A DNA stretch of 64,000 bases from Albugo candida (Eukaryota > Oomycota > Peronosporomycetes > Albuginales). The stretch is from NCBI GenBank assembly GCA_040437565.1, contig JBDOQK010000017.1, positions 62,001 through 126,000 on the forward strand. The letters run 5' to 3'. A program made the position numbers and the translations under genes. Of the stretch, positions 13,201-25,840 are shown piece by piece (the first letter of the stretch is position 1; the number at the start of each line of letters is the position of its first letter). Below the pieces are notes generated by a model. The model was not told the DNA's origin. It ran no database searches and saw only the letters and a list, made by a program, of their open reading frames with translations.

Positions 13201-14609
13201 GATTTTGTCTGTCAGAAACTCCTCACTGTTGATGCGAGTAAAAGATTCCTCTAAAAAAGTACCTGTTGCCAATCGTTTTCTTTGCAGATTATTTGTGACG
13301 ACTTAAACCCCGAAAAACTACTGAATGATTATATCGCAAGACTTCAACGAAGACAACTATGATCAAGTGAGTCAGCAGTGCTGCGACTTTGTGGGTGGTA
13401 AATTGATTACACGTGAACTATATAAAAATAGAATATGATTGCCCATGTATGGACAAGCAAAAGATAACAATTGAATAACAGCAGCAGTCGGAAAATGGCT
13501 GTAGTACAGTGTACATACATGAATTGGTTTCATTCATCAAAAGTCAGAATTAGTATCGTGAACAAAAACCGATCTGTTGTTGATTTGTAAAAAAAAGGAT
13601 GATTAAAAAAATACAAAGATTTTTCCGAGCTAATGCGTTACGTTTCCTCTCATTTGTTGCCAGCACACAAATCCAGTCAATTATACTAGCAGCTTCAATT
13701 TCGATCCCGTTCTGTGGAATAACAGGCTGTTTGACAGATCAAATACCTCAGCTACATTTGCCATCGCTCGAGATTAAATGATATGAATTAACGTCATTGT
13801 ACCCATTCAAACTTTCTCACATATAATTCTCTGGCAAGCTGGCCATCGTTTTTCCAAGATACCTCGAACGGCTGATCAATACTAATCTCAATCTAAGTTG
13901 CACCTCTTTGAGTATTCGTCACGTTCAGAAGCGTTTTAAATATGACGCCTAATTGTACGTGTATAGGTTCAGAAATAAGCCACAGAGCGTCAGTGCTAAG
14001 AAAACGATTACAAAATGAAAATATTCTTGCTAAGGCGGTAATATTCTTGTAGATCCCGAAATCACACGCAAACAATCTGTGATCCTATGACTTGCAACTG
14101 TTAGATAAAAGGCAACGTTTTCAACACAAATAGGCTCGAAATACCGTATTCTCAATTAAAATATAATCCAATTTATATCAAATCACTTTTGCCATGGTAG
14201 CAGTTCAACATCATACTAATCAACATGCTGTTATATTTGCATAAAAAATATAAAAATGGTGTTCACCTTGACAATTTGGGCGTGATTATGGCTTCTTCAT
14301 TCGTACAAAGCTTTCTTAATATCATTTCGCCAAGGATTGGTTTCGCTAAAAATGACCGTCAATAAACTTGTTGATTGTCGCATTTCAAACTCAGTTTTCC
14401 ATATTTCTGATATTTTTTGAATGCGCAGCCTCTTAGGTAAAAATAAACTCACTCTTCTACCCACCTACGTGATACAATCAAGCCTGAATACATGAGCTCA
14501 TCTATGTTAAATCTTCAAATCATAACATACCTAGGAAAAGCTAGGTGGAAAATTTATCGTCTGTAGAGTTTCAAGGAATGACGAAATTCAAACGGCACCC
14601 AGATGTGTT
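10259..14609. other. Long stretch without a supported gene
   Basis: Over 4 kb with only short, unrecognised frames. The most protein-like are overlapping plus-strand frames at about 11718-12403, where two similar words (FPTNGKRDY and HPTNRWYCSY) occur about 70 codons apart in one register, perhaps a decayed repeat domain. The Gypsy 3' LTR may lie in the first few hundred bases but I could not define it. The rest shows no repeat or RNA structure I can support. Confidence 0.4.
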
Positions 14610-14757
14610 TGCTGGAAGGGCTTGAGAATGTGCCTTAGATTTCTAGTCGCACTTGGTACTTAGTCTAAACAACTGGTTGAGATTTTAATTTTCTACAAAA
14701 AAACCTCAGTTTTGGCAATTTTTTTCCAACGCAACCGTCTTCGCTCACCTGCTAACA
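14610..14757 (+). repeat. Copia-A 5' LTR (copy 1)
   Basis: 148 bp, TG...CA ends. It shares the internal words TTTCTAGTCGCACTTGGTAC and GTCTTCGCTCACCTG with the LTRs at 56147-56294 and 60589-60735. GGTTATGAGC follows at once, where a primer-binding site would lie. Confidence 0.8.
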
Positions 14758-15640
14758 GGTTATGAGCCTAACCATCTTCCACCAGCCAAGGCCATGGAAG
14801 AATTAGACGGATCAGAGTAGCCGAAGATGGACAGGATGATGATGCTGCTGGAGACACTCTGAAATCGACTGGACAAGATCGAAACCGAGCGGAGCGTCGG
14901 CTCGTCCTTAGCACCACCACCCGCGCGAACGGGAAGTGTATTTGCTGGACCAAGCAACCAAGGATCGGATTTATCAATGTCATCCTGAATGCGAAACCGA
15001 GGCATCATTGTGAAAGCGGGATGAGGAGAAGCTTTGTCCATGAGATGCAACAAAATGCGCTGGATGGGCTCAACCGAGTCAGATTCTCGTCAGCAAAGGA
15101 TATGAAGCTCGCAATCCGGCCATTCGACGGGAAGGAAACATACTCTGGTCTTGGAGCTATGTTTACGCAATGGAAGTTCCGTTTCTTGCGGCAACTATTG
15201 CATGCCCAACAAGCATTCGGCGGGATTTGGAGTAAGGAGGTGAACAGCAAATCCCTCAATGGGTGACACAGTGCTCAAGCGTTGAAGAAGTGATGGGCCG
15301 GAACAACGAAGTTATTCGGACCAACATGACCAGAACGTAAGCAACACGGTTTTTTACCGCAAAAACACCGACTGGACGTTCTTGGAGCGAGCATTTTTTA
15401 TTCCTGTCGGCAGTGAGTGAAGCAGAAGATATGCTTTCTAGAAAGCGTTATCAAGTAGGTAAAACTTGATTTCAAACAAGGTCAGATGGCCCGTGTCAAC
15501 ACAAAGAGAGAAGACACCAGACGGCAAGCCGAGGAATTGTGTCAATTTGCCAAGCTTATGGATGCAGACATCATTGATGCACCAAGAAAGCCAAAGAAAT
15601 GGAATAGTCGTCCGGCTGTGAGGGTCCCTCACTTCGAAAC
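14610..15640 (+). mobile_element. Copia-A, copy 1: 5' LTR and gag only, truncated and broken
   Basis: A 148-bp LTR at 14610-14757 starts TGCTGG and ends CTAACA. It closely matches the LTRs of the Copia-A copy at 56147-60735. After it comes a gag start beginning near 14793, matching the gag start at 60245-60584, including the proline-rich word PPPARTGSVFAG. The gag part runs further than in the other copies, which are interrupted at this place by a gap. No pol and no 3' LTR follow, and similarity fades by about 15640. It is broken, with several breaks, and is an old fragment. Confidence 0.75.
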
Positions 15641-16239
15641 GAATTCAAGATTATGTATAAGATGCCTGATACTTCGTACCGAAGTTTTTTTTCATACGAA
15701 CCTACAAGACATTTGATTGGATATGTTTGAATGCGCCAGAATCACGGTAATTTGCTTAGACCCTGCGTATCCGAAAATTTATGCACATAACTGTGGTATG
15801 AGGAGAAGGTCCAACAACTTAATATCAGCGAAGATATTCTCCCTGTAGGGTTGTGGACGTCAATATCCACGACAAATCCATCCACCCTCATGCATTCATT
15901 GCTCTTTACGAGTTGATGAGCCGTTAGAATTTTATCATGTTTGGAGCAGAAGATAAGCTTGTTGCTCAATACTTACACGATAATCAAAGAGAGGGAGCTT
16001 CACCAAAACTTTTGTTCAGACTTATTGGATTCAATAACGCGCCGTTCCCCAAAGCCGGAAAAGATATTTTATGTCGAGCAACAAGAAGCGTTCCCGAGTA
16101 TCCGTTGGATCAATTGTGGGCAAACCTGCATGGATTTTTTTGCAGTTGTAATATCGAAATGAGCTACTATGTTAAGAATTGCATTAATCCTTCCCACTTA
16201 ACCTTATAAATTACATGCACCGTATAAACGATCGAAGTC

Positions 16240-17100
16240 GAAAATGAAGTCTTCTGTCGCCACCTTGTAGTAATACTATTTGAGATTTACCGGCTTCTGT
16301 GACAATCGTACACTACGTTCCTATTGCATTGCCAAAATATTGACACAATTTTGATATTTACCCACCTTCGACTTTCATTACCCAACTGTTGCCAGCAATC
16401 TATTATTGTAAGGAGCAACGCTATCAACTTCGTCAAAAACGCATGTTAATAGGGCTAGAGAGACTAAGGTTATTAAATAGGATTAAAATGGATGAAACAG
16501 CTATCTTATGTTGAAGATATCTGACGTGGAAAGGAATGCTCAAAGAGAACCTCAATAACCGTGAAGAGAAGGTTGACGAAAAAGGTGATTCAACAGCACT
16601 GCGATATTACCAGAGGTTTTGCAAACCATATTGAGAAAGTTTAGCGAACAAAGAAAACCTATTGCATTCCCTTTAAACATCCAATTCATCATATATGTTT
16701 GGTACGGAATATAGCGTGCACGAGATGGCACTTTACATCCTCGATTGTGTCAGAGCTTTAGCGGTTATCATGTACTTCGGAGAGGCTTTTCGAAAGAAAA
16801 AAAAAATTTCGGGTTGTAGCTATGCTTTTTGTTTCATTAGGTTATGTGCTTCTGTTTACCTCCTTCACAATCATAATTTTCAATACGGGTTTTCTTAGCC
16901 ATCTCCCAAAACCTAACTGAGAATACACGTATGCACAACTGGTACTTCTAAAGTTGTTCAATTGAAATATGGGCAATGCTCGGAATCTCGAGAGATATAG
17001 GAAGGCACGAAATGAAACGATAGAAAATGGATTCAGTAACTTATAGGTTCCTGTAGACAATTATTGTAATCAATAATATCTACTCAATAGCGTATTAGAG
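16240..17100 (+). repeat. Diverged unknown repeat, copy a
   Basis: Aligns by eye with about 17930-18600 at an offset near 1,665 bases. Shared words include ATTTTGATAT with flanks (16351 vs 18026), GAAAGGAATGCTCAAA vs AAAAGGTATGTTAAAA, ACCAGAGGTTTT vs ACTAGAGGTTTT, and ATATAGCGTGCACGAGATG vs AAATAGCGTGTATAAGATG. Identity is perhaps 65-70%. Short coding-like pieces are visible, but frames are broken, so this may be a pair of decayed paralogs. Function unknown. Confidence 0.45.
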
Positions 17101-17929
17101 CCGCTAAGATAAGCGTTGGGTGATTGAGATGAATTAAAACTACGGTGTCGATGATGATTATCGTGTTCCTTGAAGCATCGCAATAAGCTTGCAAAACGAA
17201 AGTCCATGTTTTCTTCCGATTGTGTTACTAATTTGAGTCCTTTGCGCATGGTCGATACGAACTTATGAAAGATAGAAATGCCTATGATTACGTCAATTTT
17301 GACGGATGATTCATTTTGAAGAAATTAATTTTTTTCTGTTCAGCGCATCACTATGTTTCGCTGTAAAAGAATAATAGATGGGAAAATATAAATGAGGGCG
17401 CGTAACGGAATGCAAGTCCATCTAAGATACTACTCGAAGAGTTTCATTCGAGCAAATTGTTCAAATTGAATCATGCTACAAACTCAGTTAATCCTGATGT
17501 TAACGTCGCAACAACCAGATCTCACTCAGTCGGAGAATTATAGCGAAGAAACCGAAAGTTTTAAGTATGATCAGTGGAGATCATAAAAAAACACAATTTT
17601 CATGCGCAGATGAATCTAGCGGCTTTTCGGTACTGTACATTAAAAGAAATTCTTAAGGAGGAGTCTTTCATTGTTTTGCAGGAAACAAGGTAAGATGTTA
17701 TGCAAAGAAGGTGCTGTGTACCCAGTTCTTGCCTCAATGACCCAAATATGAATCTTGGATGGTGTTTGTAGATAGAGTTTACGGTCGAAGCTCTATCTGG
17801 TATACTCGTAATGGATGCAAGTTTTCTCATTATCATCCTGGTCATGTTTTTTTCGACAAAGATTTCACAGCGGTTAGATACTGCATGCTTTATGATCATT
17901 GGTTAAATGGAGCCTTATCGAGCAACAGC

Positions 17930-18600
17930 GAAACTGTGTTCTTGTTACGCTAAGCTTCGCATCCATCAAATAAAACTCGACAACAGCATAGGCATGAACG
18001 TACGCATATGATGAATAATGACAGAATTTTGATATCTGTGCACATCCGATCTTTGCCACTTCTATTTTGTAACAACCTCATTATTATTTTGCCAAGAATG
18101 CATGACACCAAGGCTACCAAGGCTCAGGTACTAAAATATCAACAAAAAGGTATGTTAAAACTATTGGGGGTTGAGTATAGCTCACATGGAGAAGCATTAT
18201 TTAAAAATCCTTTATGATCGTGCGGTGGACATGAACGGAAAAGATGATACAGCACCACATGCATTATACTAGAGGTTTTCCAAAGTAATTGATAAATTTC
18301 AGCTCAGCTACTTGCGAGTACTTTCTATATCTGATTGATCATAATTTTTTACTACCGAAAATAGCGTGTATAAGATGACGCCTTACCTTCTCTGCTACGT
18401 CAAAATTCAGCGACAATTCTGCTTTCGGATAGGCTTATTACGCTATACTAGCCAACAAGTTCAGCTGTCGTGTTTAGGGCCACTTCTTCTTTGAATATGA
18501 TCTGTGAATCATGCCTAAGTTTGTAATTATCGGCTGCAATGAGACTATTAGTAAGTAGCACAATTTTCATATCCAACCTATGTGGTAGTACACGTGACCA
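17930..18600 (+). repeat. Diverged unknown repeat, copy b
   Basis: Partner of 16240-17100, in the same direction. Its limits are approximate because similarity is low outside the shared words. Confidence 0.45.
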
Positions 18601-21194
18601 AAATAGCTACTCTTTAAACCTACTCCAATGTGATAGGCTCGATGCTTGCAGTATTGCAGGGGAATAGTACATTTCTTATGTCTATTTCTCTGACATATTA
18701 AGCCATACTTGTCAATCAAAGCATCGATTTGAATCATACAAGTTTTTTCGTCATCACATGAGCATGAAAAATAATCTTCTTCAGAGACTTGCCGAAATAC
18801 ATACCATGGTCCTACACCATGATTGATACATTCCATTAGAGTAAAAAATTCCTACCAGGGCAAGTCTACGAGCTACATCTACGAAAATGTTAACGCTTCG
18901 TAGGTAAGTTTAGCTGTACCTCTCTTTTTTATTATGAAAGATTTCTGAGTGTGCTATTTCTGCCATCGTAATGGATTTTCAAAATGCAATGATAACGTCA
19001 CTCAAGCCGCGAGATGGTATGAGATGATGGCGATTTTCATCGACTTGATGCTTCATATCAACATTGGCTGGATAATTTGATGTACAACCTTATATTTTTA
19101 TTCCTTCACGCAGAAACAATACAGTTTACACATCCTGAAAGTACCATGATAAGTCCTCTATCTTTACAGGTTTCTCTTATGCCGTTACTTCTCAGCCATC
19201 ACCTTGAATTTCACTCGAGTAGCTGTAGGCAGAAATCATCGACTTATTTATCATGCTTAATGAGCAAAATACAAAATATGAGATCGGCTCTACTATATAG
19301 AAATACGAGATGAAGAGGGACATCAATAATGTTTAGGAAGACATGGAAAGCGTTTACATAGTATATCTTGGGACACTGAAACCGCGAAAACAAAATAAAC
19401 AGCGCACGCGTAATTAATAATGGGTCAGTGAATTTCGGGTAGCGTCGTTGCATCAAGACTATCAACCCTCTGGAGTATTGGAGTGCCCATTCAAGCTTTT
19501 TACTGCGTGCATCCAGAATGAGCGTGTAAGTGCCCATTATATTATCATGTGATACACCAACAGAAAAGATGTTTTGCTGAAGGAATGATTCTACCGTGAA
19601 TTTTCTCCCTTAATATACCCTATCGTTTCCTCACATTGCTACATCGACATTTCTTAATTTTTTGATTGCATCTACTTCTTTTTATGGGTTGTGATTCCAT
19701 CTTTATTTCCCAGGGGTATCTCGTCCATGTGGAAATGACTGCTCAGACACGAGAAGGATATAACGCAACGTCTTAACTAGAAGTTTAGAAAGGAGCAATG
19801 CAATAGCGCTTTAACGATCGGTTGATATCCACATCCTGAATAAAGAGAGTGCAACTTCTCTGAATGTTCCTCTGACGTTCGATTCCATTTCTCAAACTAA
19901 ATTTGAAAACAAAAATCTTTTGAATAGCAGTAGTGATTTTCCCTTTTCCCATAAGATGCGGCTAAAGTAGGGCTAGTCACGGGTATATAATTTCTATAAA
20001 ATAATAATCGTATGCTTTGGGCATAAAAATGAAAAAGCCTTCCGCCGGGAAGAACCACAATGGAAAGTATGTATACGGCATTGTTCGACGAGAAAGGAAA
20101 CAAACCAAATTTATGTCGGAATTCGTTGAAATCTTATAATCTAGGAGTGGATATTCCTTCAGTACAATCTTTGCTGTTTCAATGCAGTATCGAAAACTGA
20201 CGATATGGTGAAGCTAGTTTCTTGGAGCATGTGAATCTCTTGATAAAGAAAAAGATTTTGGATACTTCTTTGACTAATTACTAATGCAAGATCTGGAAAA
20301 CATGCGGAAGGTGCTTCCAGAAACTATAATCATATTCGCGGTTCAATGCTTTTGTCTAACCTCAGCAAAAATGTGTCGATAGGCATTGCAAAACGAAAAC
20401 TTATCACTTTTGCTCAGGCAGCGGTGTCTAGCTTTGCAAGTTTTCTGGACAAAAGCGTTAAGTATATAATTCTACCGTCCTGAAACAATTTCTAACACCT
20501 ACCCAACTAAGCTTTCCTGAAGAAAAAAATCTCAGCGGCTTACAATCGGATCAGCATCGATCCTTACACATCGGTTCACGAATATTTTCAAGATAGTAGA
20601 TCCGAAAAACGCACACTTGATTTAGATGCATTCATGATAAAACTCGTCATACATTACTTGTGAGCTGACAGTCTTGAATCAAAAATTGCTCTTTCTGAAG
20701 GGAGTTCCATTTACTTTTTATATTTTCCTCTGCTGGCTTGGTGTGACTATCAAAGGAACTGTGGATGAATTCCTTGCGAGCATTGTGCTTATTTATAAGT
20801 ACAGATATTCTGGTCGCTTCCTAGTAACTATTCATCTGTCTGAAGCTGAAGATCATGCATTATCTCCCGCATCAAAGAGTCCCTCTACTGAAACAAAATA
20901 CGCGACAATTCACTATTCCCTTACCGGATATCGCATTAAATTATAACATGAAATATCTAGAAACAAGCTACGGTTTCGCTGTCGCTTTCGCTTATACCTT
21001 TCCGACAATTGCTCCCTGCGTCAGTAGTTTTGCATCATTTTCTTTGAACCATTTCGAATTATTCATAATATTATGAGCGGTTTCGTGGCGGCACCAAGTC
21101 CGTGTTAGCGTACTCTAGCTTTCGCTTACGCCTGATTATTAAGCATCTGTGTAATTTGTGTTATATTGTTGATTGGTACGAATTTAAGCTGATC

Positions 21195-21294
21195 NNNNNN
21201 NNNNNNNNNNNNNNNNNNNNNNNNNNNNNNNNNNNNNNNNNNNNNNNNNNNNNNNNNNNNNNNNNNNNNNNNNNNNNNNNNNNNNNNNNNNNNN
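21195..21294. other. Assembly gap, 100 N
   Basis: Placeholder of exactly 100 N. The contig on its right starts with the same bases (AACGATCGATTCGG) as the contig next to the gap at 60142-60241 read on the minus strand, so both contigs stop at the same point of a shared repeat. Confidence 0.99.
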
Positions 21295-21535
21295 AACGAT
21301 CGATTCGGATACTTGTGGATGACACAAAGTCACACTCAAATACTTCAGATGTGCATTGCGAAAAACAAGTGCATCAACATATGGTATCAGAAGGCAGGGA
21401 AAGAGCTCACTCTTCGTCAAGGTATGCGCCCCTGGAGTGATTCTAAACTCCAACTCGTCTTTCGAATGCACCAGTCGAGGGGAGCAATTTCTTTAAGAAA
21501 TAGGTCATTAAATTTAATAAAAAAAGATTGTGTTT
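21295..21535 (+). pseudogene. CHXC/CCG-like 3' tail fragment joined to Copia-A copy 2
   Basis: The first reading frame after the gap gives FGYLWMTQ, then MCIAKNKCI and GMRPWSD. This is the ordered C-terminal signature of the CHXC/CCG-like family (best copy: CLWMTQ, MCISEESCI, GMRPWTT near 40,740-40,880). Only the last 70 or so residues are present; anything upstream is hidden by the gap. The sequence runs without a gap into Copia-A gag. By eye it is about 96-97% identical to 60141-59941, which sits at the same internal position of the other Copia-A copy. It is a fragment, not a functional gene. Confidence 0.7.
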
Positions 21536-22498
21536 GATCCTTTAAAAACATCGGCATGGCTATCGACATTGATTCATTGGACTCTCGAATCATTTCCGTA
21601 TGACGAAGGCTCTACAGCAGGTGGAGGAGAATAAGCTTTAATCGGTTTCTTCATATTCTTCGTACAAAGGTTTATACTTCTAGAGTACAGGAGGAGGAAC
21701 CAGCCTTTCGTATGCGGGGGCCTTTAAACACAAATTTCATGCGTACAAAAAAGTCTCTTCACTCAGTGATGTTTTTGTATCTACATCTATTTACAGAAGA
21801 AATTACATCAATTCATCGATGCTATCAAATAACGCTCATTTTTCTCCATTTCCGCTCTCTTCCTAGCTGTAAGGAATGGTCGCGACCGAATCGGTGCGAT
21901 AAGGGAATCGAAGCCGAAGAGGCGAATGAACTGCTACAGTTGCGGGAAAAGTGGACATATGAAAAAGGATTGCTGGAATCAGAGCTCCATCAGCTATCAA
22001 GACATCGCTTTAGGGATTGGATGCAAAAGTACCGCGCTGGAAGAAACGAAGACAGCATGGATTCTATGCAGCAGATCCAGCAGGCATCTCGTAACAGATC
22101 TGAGCATGTTACAACATCGAAACGAATGCAACGAATCATGCATACTTCCAAATGGGAAGGAAATGAAGATTAGATGGACAGGATCGGCGAAAATTATCGC
22201 AACAGTCAAGGGTTTACCGAGGATTTTTTTCTTGAACGATGTGCAACATTCGGAACAACTTCCTTGGAACATTGTCTCATATGGAAAGAGGCAAAGTGAT
22301 GCAAGTTGATGTATCAAGCAGATGGATCGAGTTTTTTCCAACGTATTTCTGATGATGCGATCGTGTTCGGAATAAATATGGTCAAGAACGTTCTAGTTAT
22401 TGAGACAGAAATTGGAGAACGTGTATCAAGTGTTATGGATATACTCGTTTCAATTGAGTCCGTCGACAAAACAAACAAGCAGATAAGAAGTCTTCTTT

Positions 22499-22665
22499 GT
22501 TAGTTTCGTTCAAAAGGGGAAGTGTATTATCACGATTAACAGTCTCTTACGGGCCACTAATCACTACCTCTCGAATTATGTGTCATACTTTATAGTCGTC
22601 GTTTCGCATATCGTGTGTACTGCACACTCAGTGCTTCAACTAAAGTGCACGTTCCAACATTCTAC
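22499..22665. other. About 165-bp extra segment in Copia-A copy 2
   Basis: Copy 3 reads straight from GGGAAGTGTTTTACACTTCCATCAACG (minus strand near 58950), whereas copy 2 has extra sequence between GAAGTCTTCTTTG and TACACTTCCATCAACG. I see no terminal repeats. It may be a small insertion in copy 2 or a deletion in copy 3. Confidence 0.5.
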
Positions 22666-25348
22666 ACTTCCATCAACGATTTGGTCATATAAATTACGAT
22701 ACTATTGACAGTATAGCAAAGCTTTGGGAATCGGTATCGAGATTGATGACCATCGGCGAAATGCGTTACTTGCGCGGAAACCAAGCAAACAAAGAACAAA
22801 CGATCTCAGAAGATACCGGTATAAACTCACCAACGGAACGAATTGGTATAGTCATATGCATTGCTCTGAAGGGTCCGATCACGCCGTTAGACCGACGTGG
22901 AAAAATCGATGCTTGGTCAATTTTATCGACTACATTTCGAACTACTGTCGGGTATTCTTGGCCAAGACTAAGAGTGAAGAAGCTATAAAGTTCCAAGATT
23001 TCCTGATTTACTTCGAGAAGCGATTTGATTGCAAGATTCATGTTTACGAATTGATGGCGGCGCAGCATTAATAAATATCGACCTTTTTTGCGAAGAAAAG
23101 GGGGTACGAAGACAAATCAGCGAGGCCGAAAATCAAGCATCGAATTAGAAATTTGAACTAATGCATAGGACAGTCATGAACCTAATGCGGTCTGTGATAT
23201 TTGAAAGCTCCATGGCGGTATATTTTTGGCGAGGAGCCGCTTGATATGCGACGTATATCCTTGATAGAAGCCCAACGAGAGCGAACGAAGGAAGACAATC
23301 CCCTTCGAAAGTGTTGACCGGGAAGGATACAAGTCTAGTTGATGTCGTAACATTCGTCTCACCTTGTTCGATTCGAGTTCGAATTGGAAAATAGTCTTTG
23401 GCAAAGCGATGTGAACGACGCATTGTCATCGGAAATTGCGATGAAACCAAAGGGAACAATGTGTATTCACACAAATCAAAGACTGTCATTTTTACTCGAC
23501 AAATTTCAAGCGTGGAGTCAGCATTGGAACGAGAAAACGGAAAAGGAAATGGAAATTTCAAGGAACCTCAACAGGCTTTGACAAATGTAGACGTTTAAAG
23601 CTCATAAGGATACCAACCTTAAAAGGGTATCAATCACAACTGCTACAAGAACACGAACGAATCTCAACAAGAAGGATCCAATAAACAAGATGGTTACCAG
23701 AAACAAAGAGGCGAAGCTTCAGCTTGACGGATCGTTTCGGTGCTTATTGAGCCGGATTTGAAGACGTACAATCAAGCAATGAAGTCAGTACAGCATGTAG
23801 AATGGAAGGAGGCCGCGGACACAGAAGTAGCCTCACTGGAGGAAACCGAACATCGACGATTGTACCAAGAACCAAAGATATCAAAGCCTTAATACTAAGT
23901 GGGTATTTAAGCGTAAAACGGACGCACACGGGAATTTGGAACGGTTCAAGGCTATAATGGTTGCTTGCGGTAACGACCAAGTACTCGAAGTCAACTACGA
24001 CATGAGATTTGCAGCAGTCATATTTTTGGGGACAGCAAAGCTCATACTAGCTTTATCAAGTATCTGGGGAATACCAGCGAGGCATGGTGACGTACCTAAT
24101 GCGTAAGTGAAGACGCCAACAGAAAAACCTTGGACCTTTACTTGCACCTGCCTCAAGGAATGGTAATTTCGGTTTCGAAGATAGATGTACTCGGTGTTGT
24201 GAGTCGTGATCAAGTGTTACTGCTATACAGAAGAGTCTATATGGGTTAAATCAAGCAGGTCGGCTTTGGAGCCAACTTCTGAAAAACGTTTCATAGACGC
24301 ATGTTCATATTACGACCAAGACACAAATGGAATTACGGTTTTGGGGGTACATGTCGACGATATACTGATAACGTGGACGAGGCTTTCGATAATCGAGTCG
24401 ACATTGAAAAGTCTTTCAAGTCTTTCAGTCAAGAATCTTGGGCCCGTTAGCAGCTTCCTGGGAATGCGAGTTCAGGACAGCGAAGAAGATGGATACTCTT
24501 TGAATCAGGAACCGTCCATATGCGATTGATAACGAAAATGGGTCTGGATGAAACTCATCCGGTCCTCACAATAATCGGTCAAGACAACAGCGGAAGCACA
24601 ACATCAAATTTGGACTGCTTGGAGATGCGTTCAGTCAAGAAGCCAACTATCAAAACGTTTTGGTCCAGACATCAGTTTCGCTGTGCACAAGCTGACGAGA
24701 CGAACTCATACACCAACAACAGCCGATTGGGCGTTGGGTGTAAGAGTGGTGAAGGGGTATCTCAAGGGTAAGAAAAGTCTAAAGCTCTTTTTGGGTGCCG
24801 AATTATGTATCAATCCCAGAAAAGCCACTCCTGAAGCGCTTTGAGCTGCTGATCATGCGGCGTATGATGAAACTAGAAGGAGCGTATCTTGTACAGCATT
24901 CATTCTTGGATGGAATGGCGACCAGCTGGTCATGCAATAAGCAGCACTCAGTGGCATTATCGGCGATGGAAGAGGAGTTCGTAGCATCATCGAAGGCATC
25001 GCAGGAATTACTTGGAGCAAGGGAATTATTCAAAGAGTTGAACGTCAAAGTGAAGGAGCCAATGATCTTGCGAATGGATAAATAGGTGGCCATCAGTCAG
25101 TTTTTCAACGGTGCTGCTTTAAGCAAGGCTAGCCATATTGATGTCCGACCAAAATTCGTCAGAGCTAACATGGTCAACCAAATTATCGCACCAAGGTAAG
25201 TGCATACATCGAAAATGATGGCCGACTTGCATACAAATGCGTTTCCGACACCAAGATTTGTTCAGCTAAGAGAGTTACGGCAGTTACGGGATCGAACTAT
25301 GCAAGTTGAAATTGACAAAATTTCAAGTTGCAACCAGAAAGGAAGGAT

Positions 25349-25840
25349 TGTCGGTAGGACTTAAGAATGCGCTTTCAGACGTTGACGCTGTTCGCACTTG
25401 TGCAAAGGATGTAGGAAGTAAAAAAGTGAAATATATTGAGCGTCAACTAACTGTTCCTAGTTAACCTTACCACATGCAAATAACCAGCACTGTAACTTTG
25501 CCTAGTCAAGTTACACTTAGCACACATCCAGCGTGCCCATCATCATGTTCTGGTCCCGGTCCCATATGACATCCGTATGTCAATGTCTCTCCCATCATTA
25601 CCATATGTCATCTTGTCGGCCAATCTGGTTAGGTCCACCTTAACCTGTAACACGTCTTCAGTCACCTCTGGAACCTCCATAATCTGTCAGAAAAATATAT
25701 TTTAACATGCGCCTTAGGCATCTAGTCGCACTTGGTACTCACTCTAAACGACTGGTTAGGATTTTAAAAAATTCTAAAAGTAAAACCTAAGTTTTGGCAA
25801 TTTTTTTTCCAACGCAACCGTCTTCGCTCACCTTCCAACA
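25349..25840 (+). repeat. Copia-A 3' LTR (copy 2), split by an insertion
   Basis: Starts TGTCGG at 25349 directly after GAAAGGAAGGAT, the same junction as in copy 3, and ends TTCCAACA at 25840. The first 27 bases lie at 25349-25375 and the rest resumes at about 25707. Confidence 0.7.
25376..25706. mobile_element. About 331-bp insertion within the Copia-A LTR
   Basis: The flanks ATGCGCTTT (25367-25375) and ATGCGCCTT (25707-25715) look like a 9-bp target duplication with one change. The inserted sequence has no coding frame and no recognised family. Its length fits a solo LTR or a SINE-like element. Confidence 0.5.

Larger units (their letters stand above)
15641..21194. other. Gene-poor stretch with decayed, unrecognised frames
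   Basis: Apart from the diverged pair described separately (about 16240-17100 and 17930-18600), this 5.5 kb holds only short frames. Those with the most protein-like make-up are 15937-16209 (+), 18567-18836 (-, Cys-rich), 19244-19537 (-, true ATG, hydrophobic C-terminal half) and 20674-20946 (+, hydrophobic start but no ATG). None matches a family I know. I would not call any a gene. Confidence 0.4.
21536..25840 (+). mobile_element. Copia-A, copy 2: gag end to 3' LTR, broken
   Basis: After the CHXC/CCG-like tail comes the gag end with a zinc knuckle CYSCGKSGHMKKDC (21932-21973), a degenerate aspartic protease word, integrase (near 22840-23580), reverse transcriptase (near 23750-24530, with HVDDILIT near 24350) and RNase H (near 24650-25080), ending in a 3' LTR that starts at 25349. 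This order (integrase before reverse transcriptase) defines Copia/Pseudoviridae. No 5' LTR is seen; the left side is a gap. It is broken, with many breaks, and carries two insertions relative to copy 3 (about 165 bp near 22500 and about 331 bp within the LTR). Confidence 0.85.

Noticed and set aside
15005-15259. Frames on the minus strand of the Copia-A gag regions (also 59139-59450 and 22766-23068)
   Set aside because: These are antisense shadows of gag and pol sequence in the Copia-A copies.
20674-20946. A small secreted protein with a hydrophobic start
   Set aside because: The frame has no ATG at all and no supporting splice site was found.
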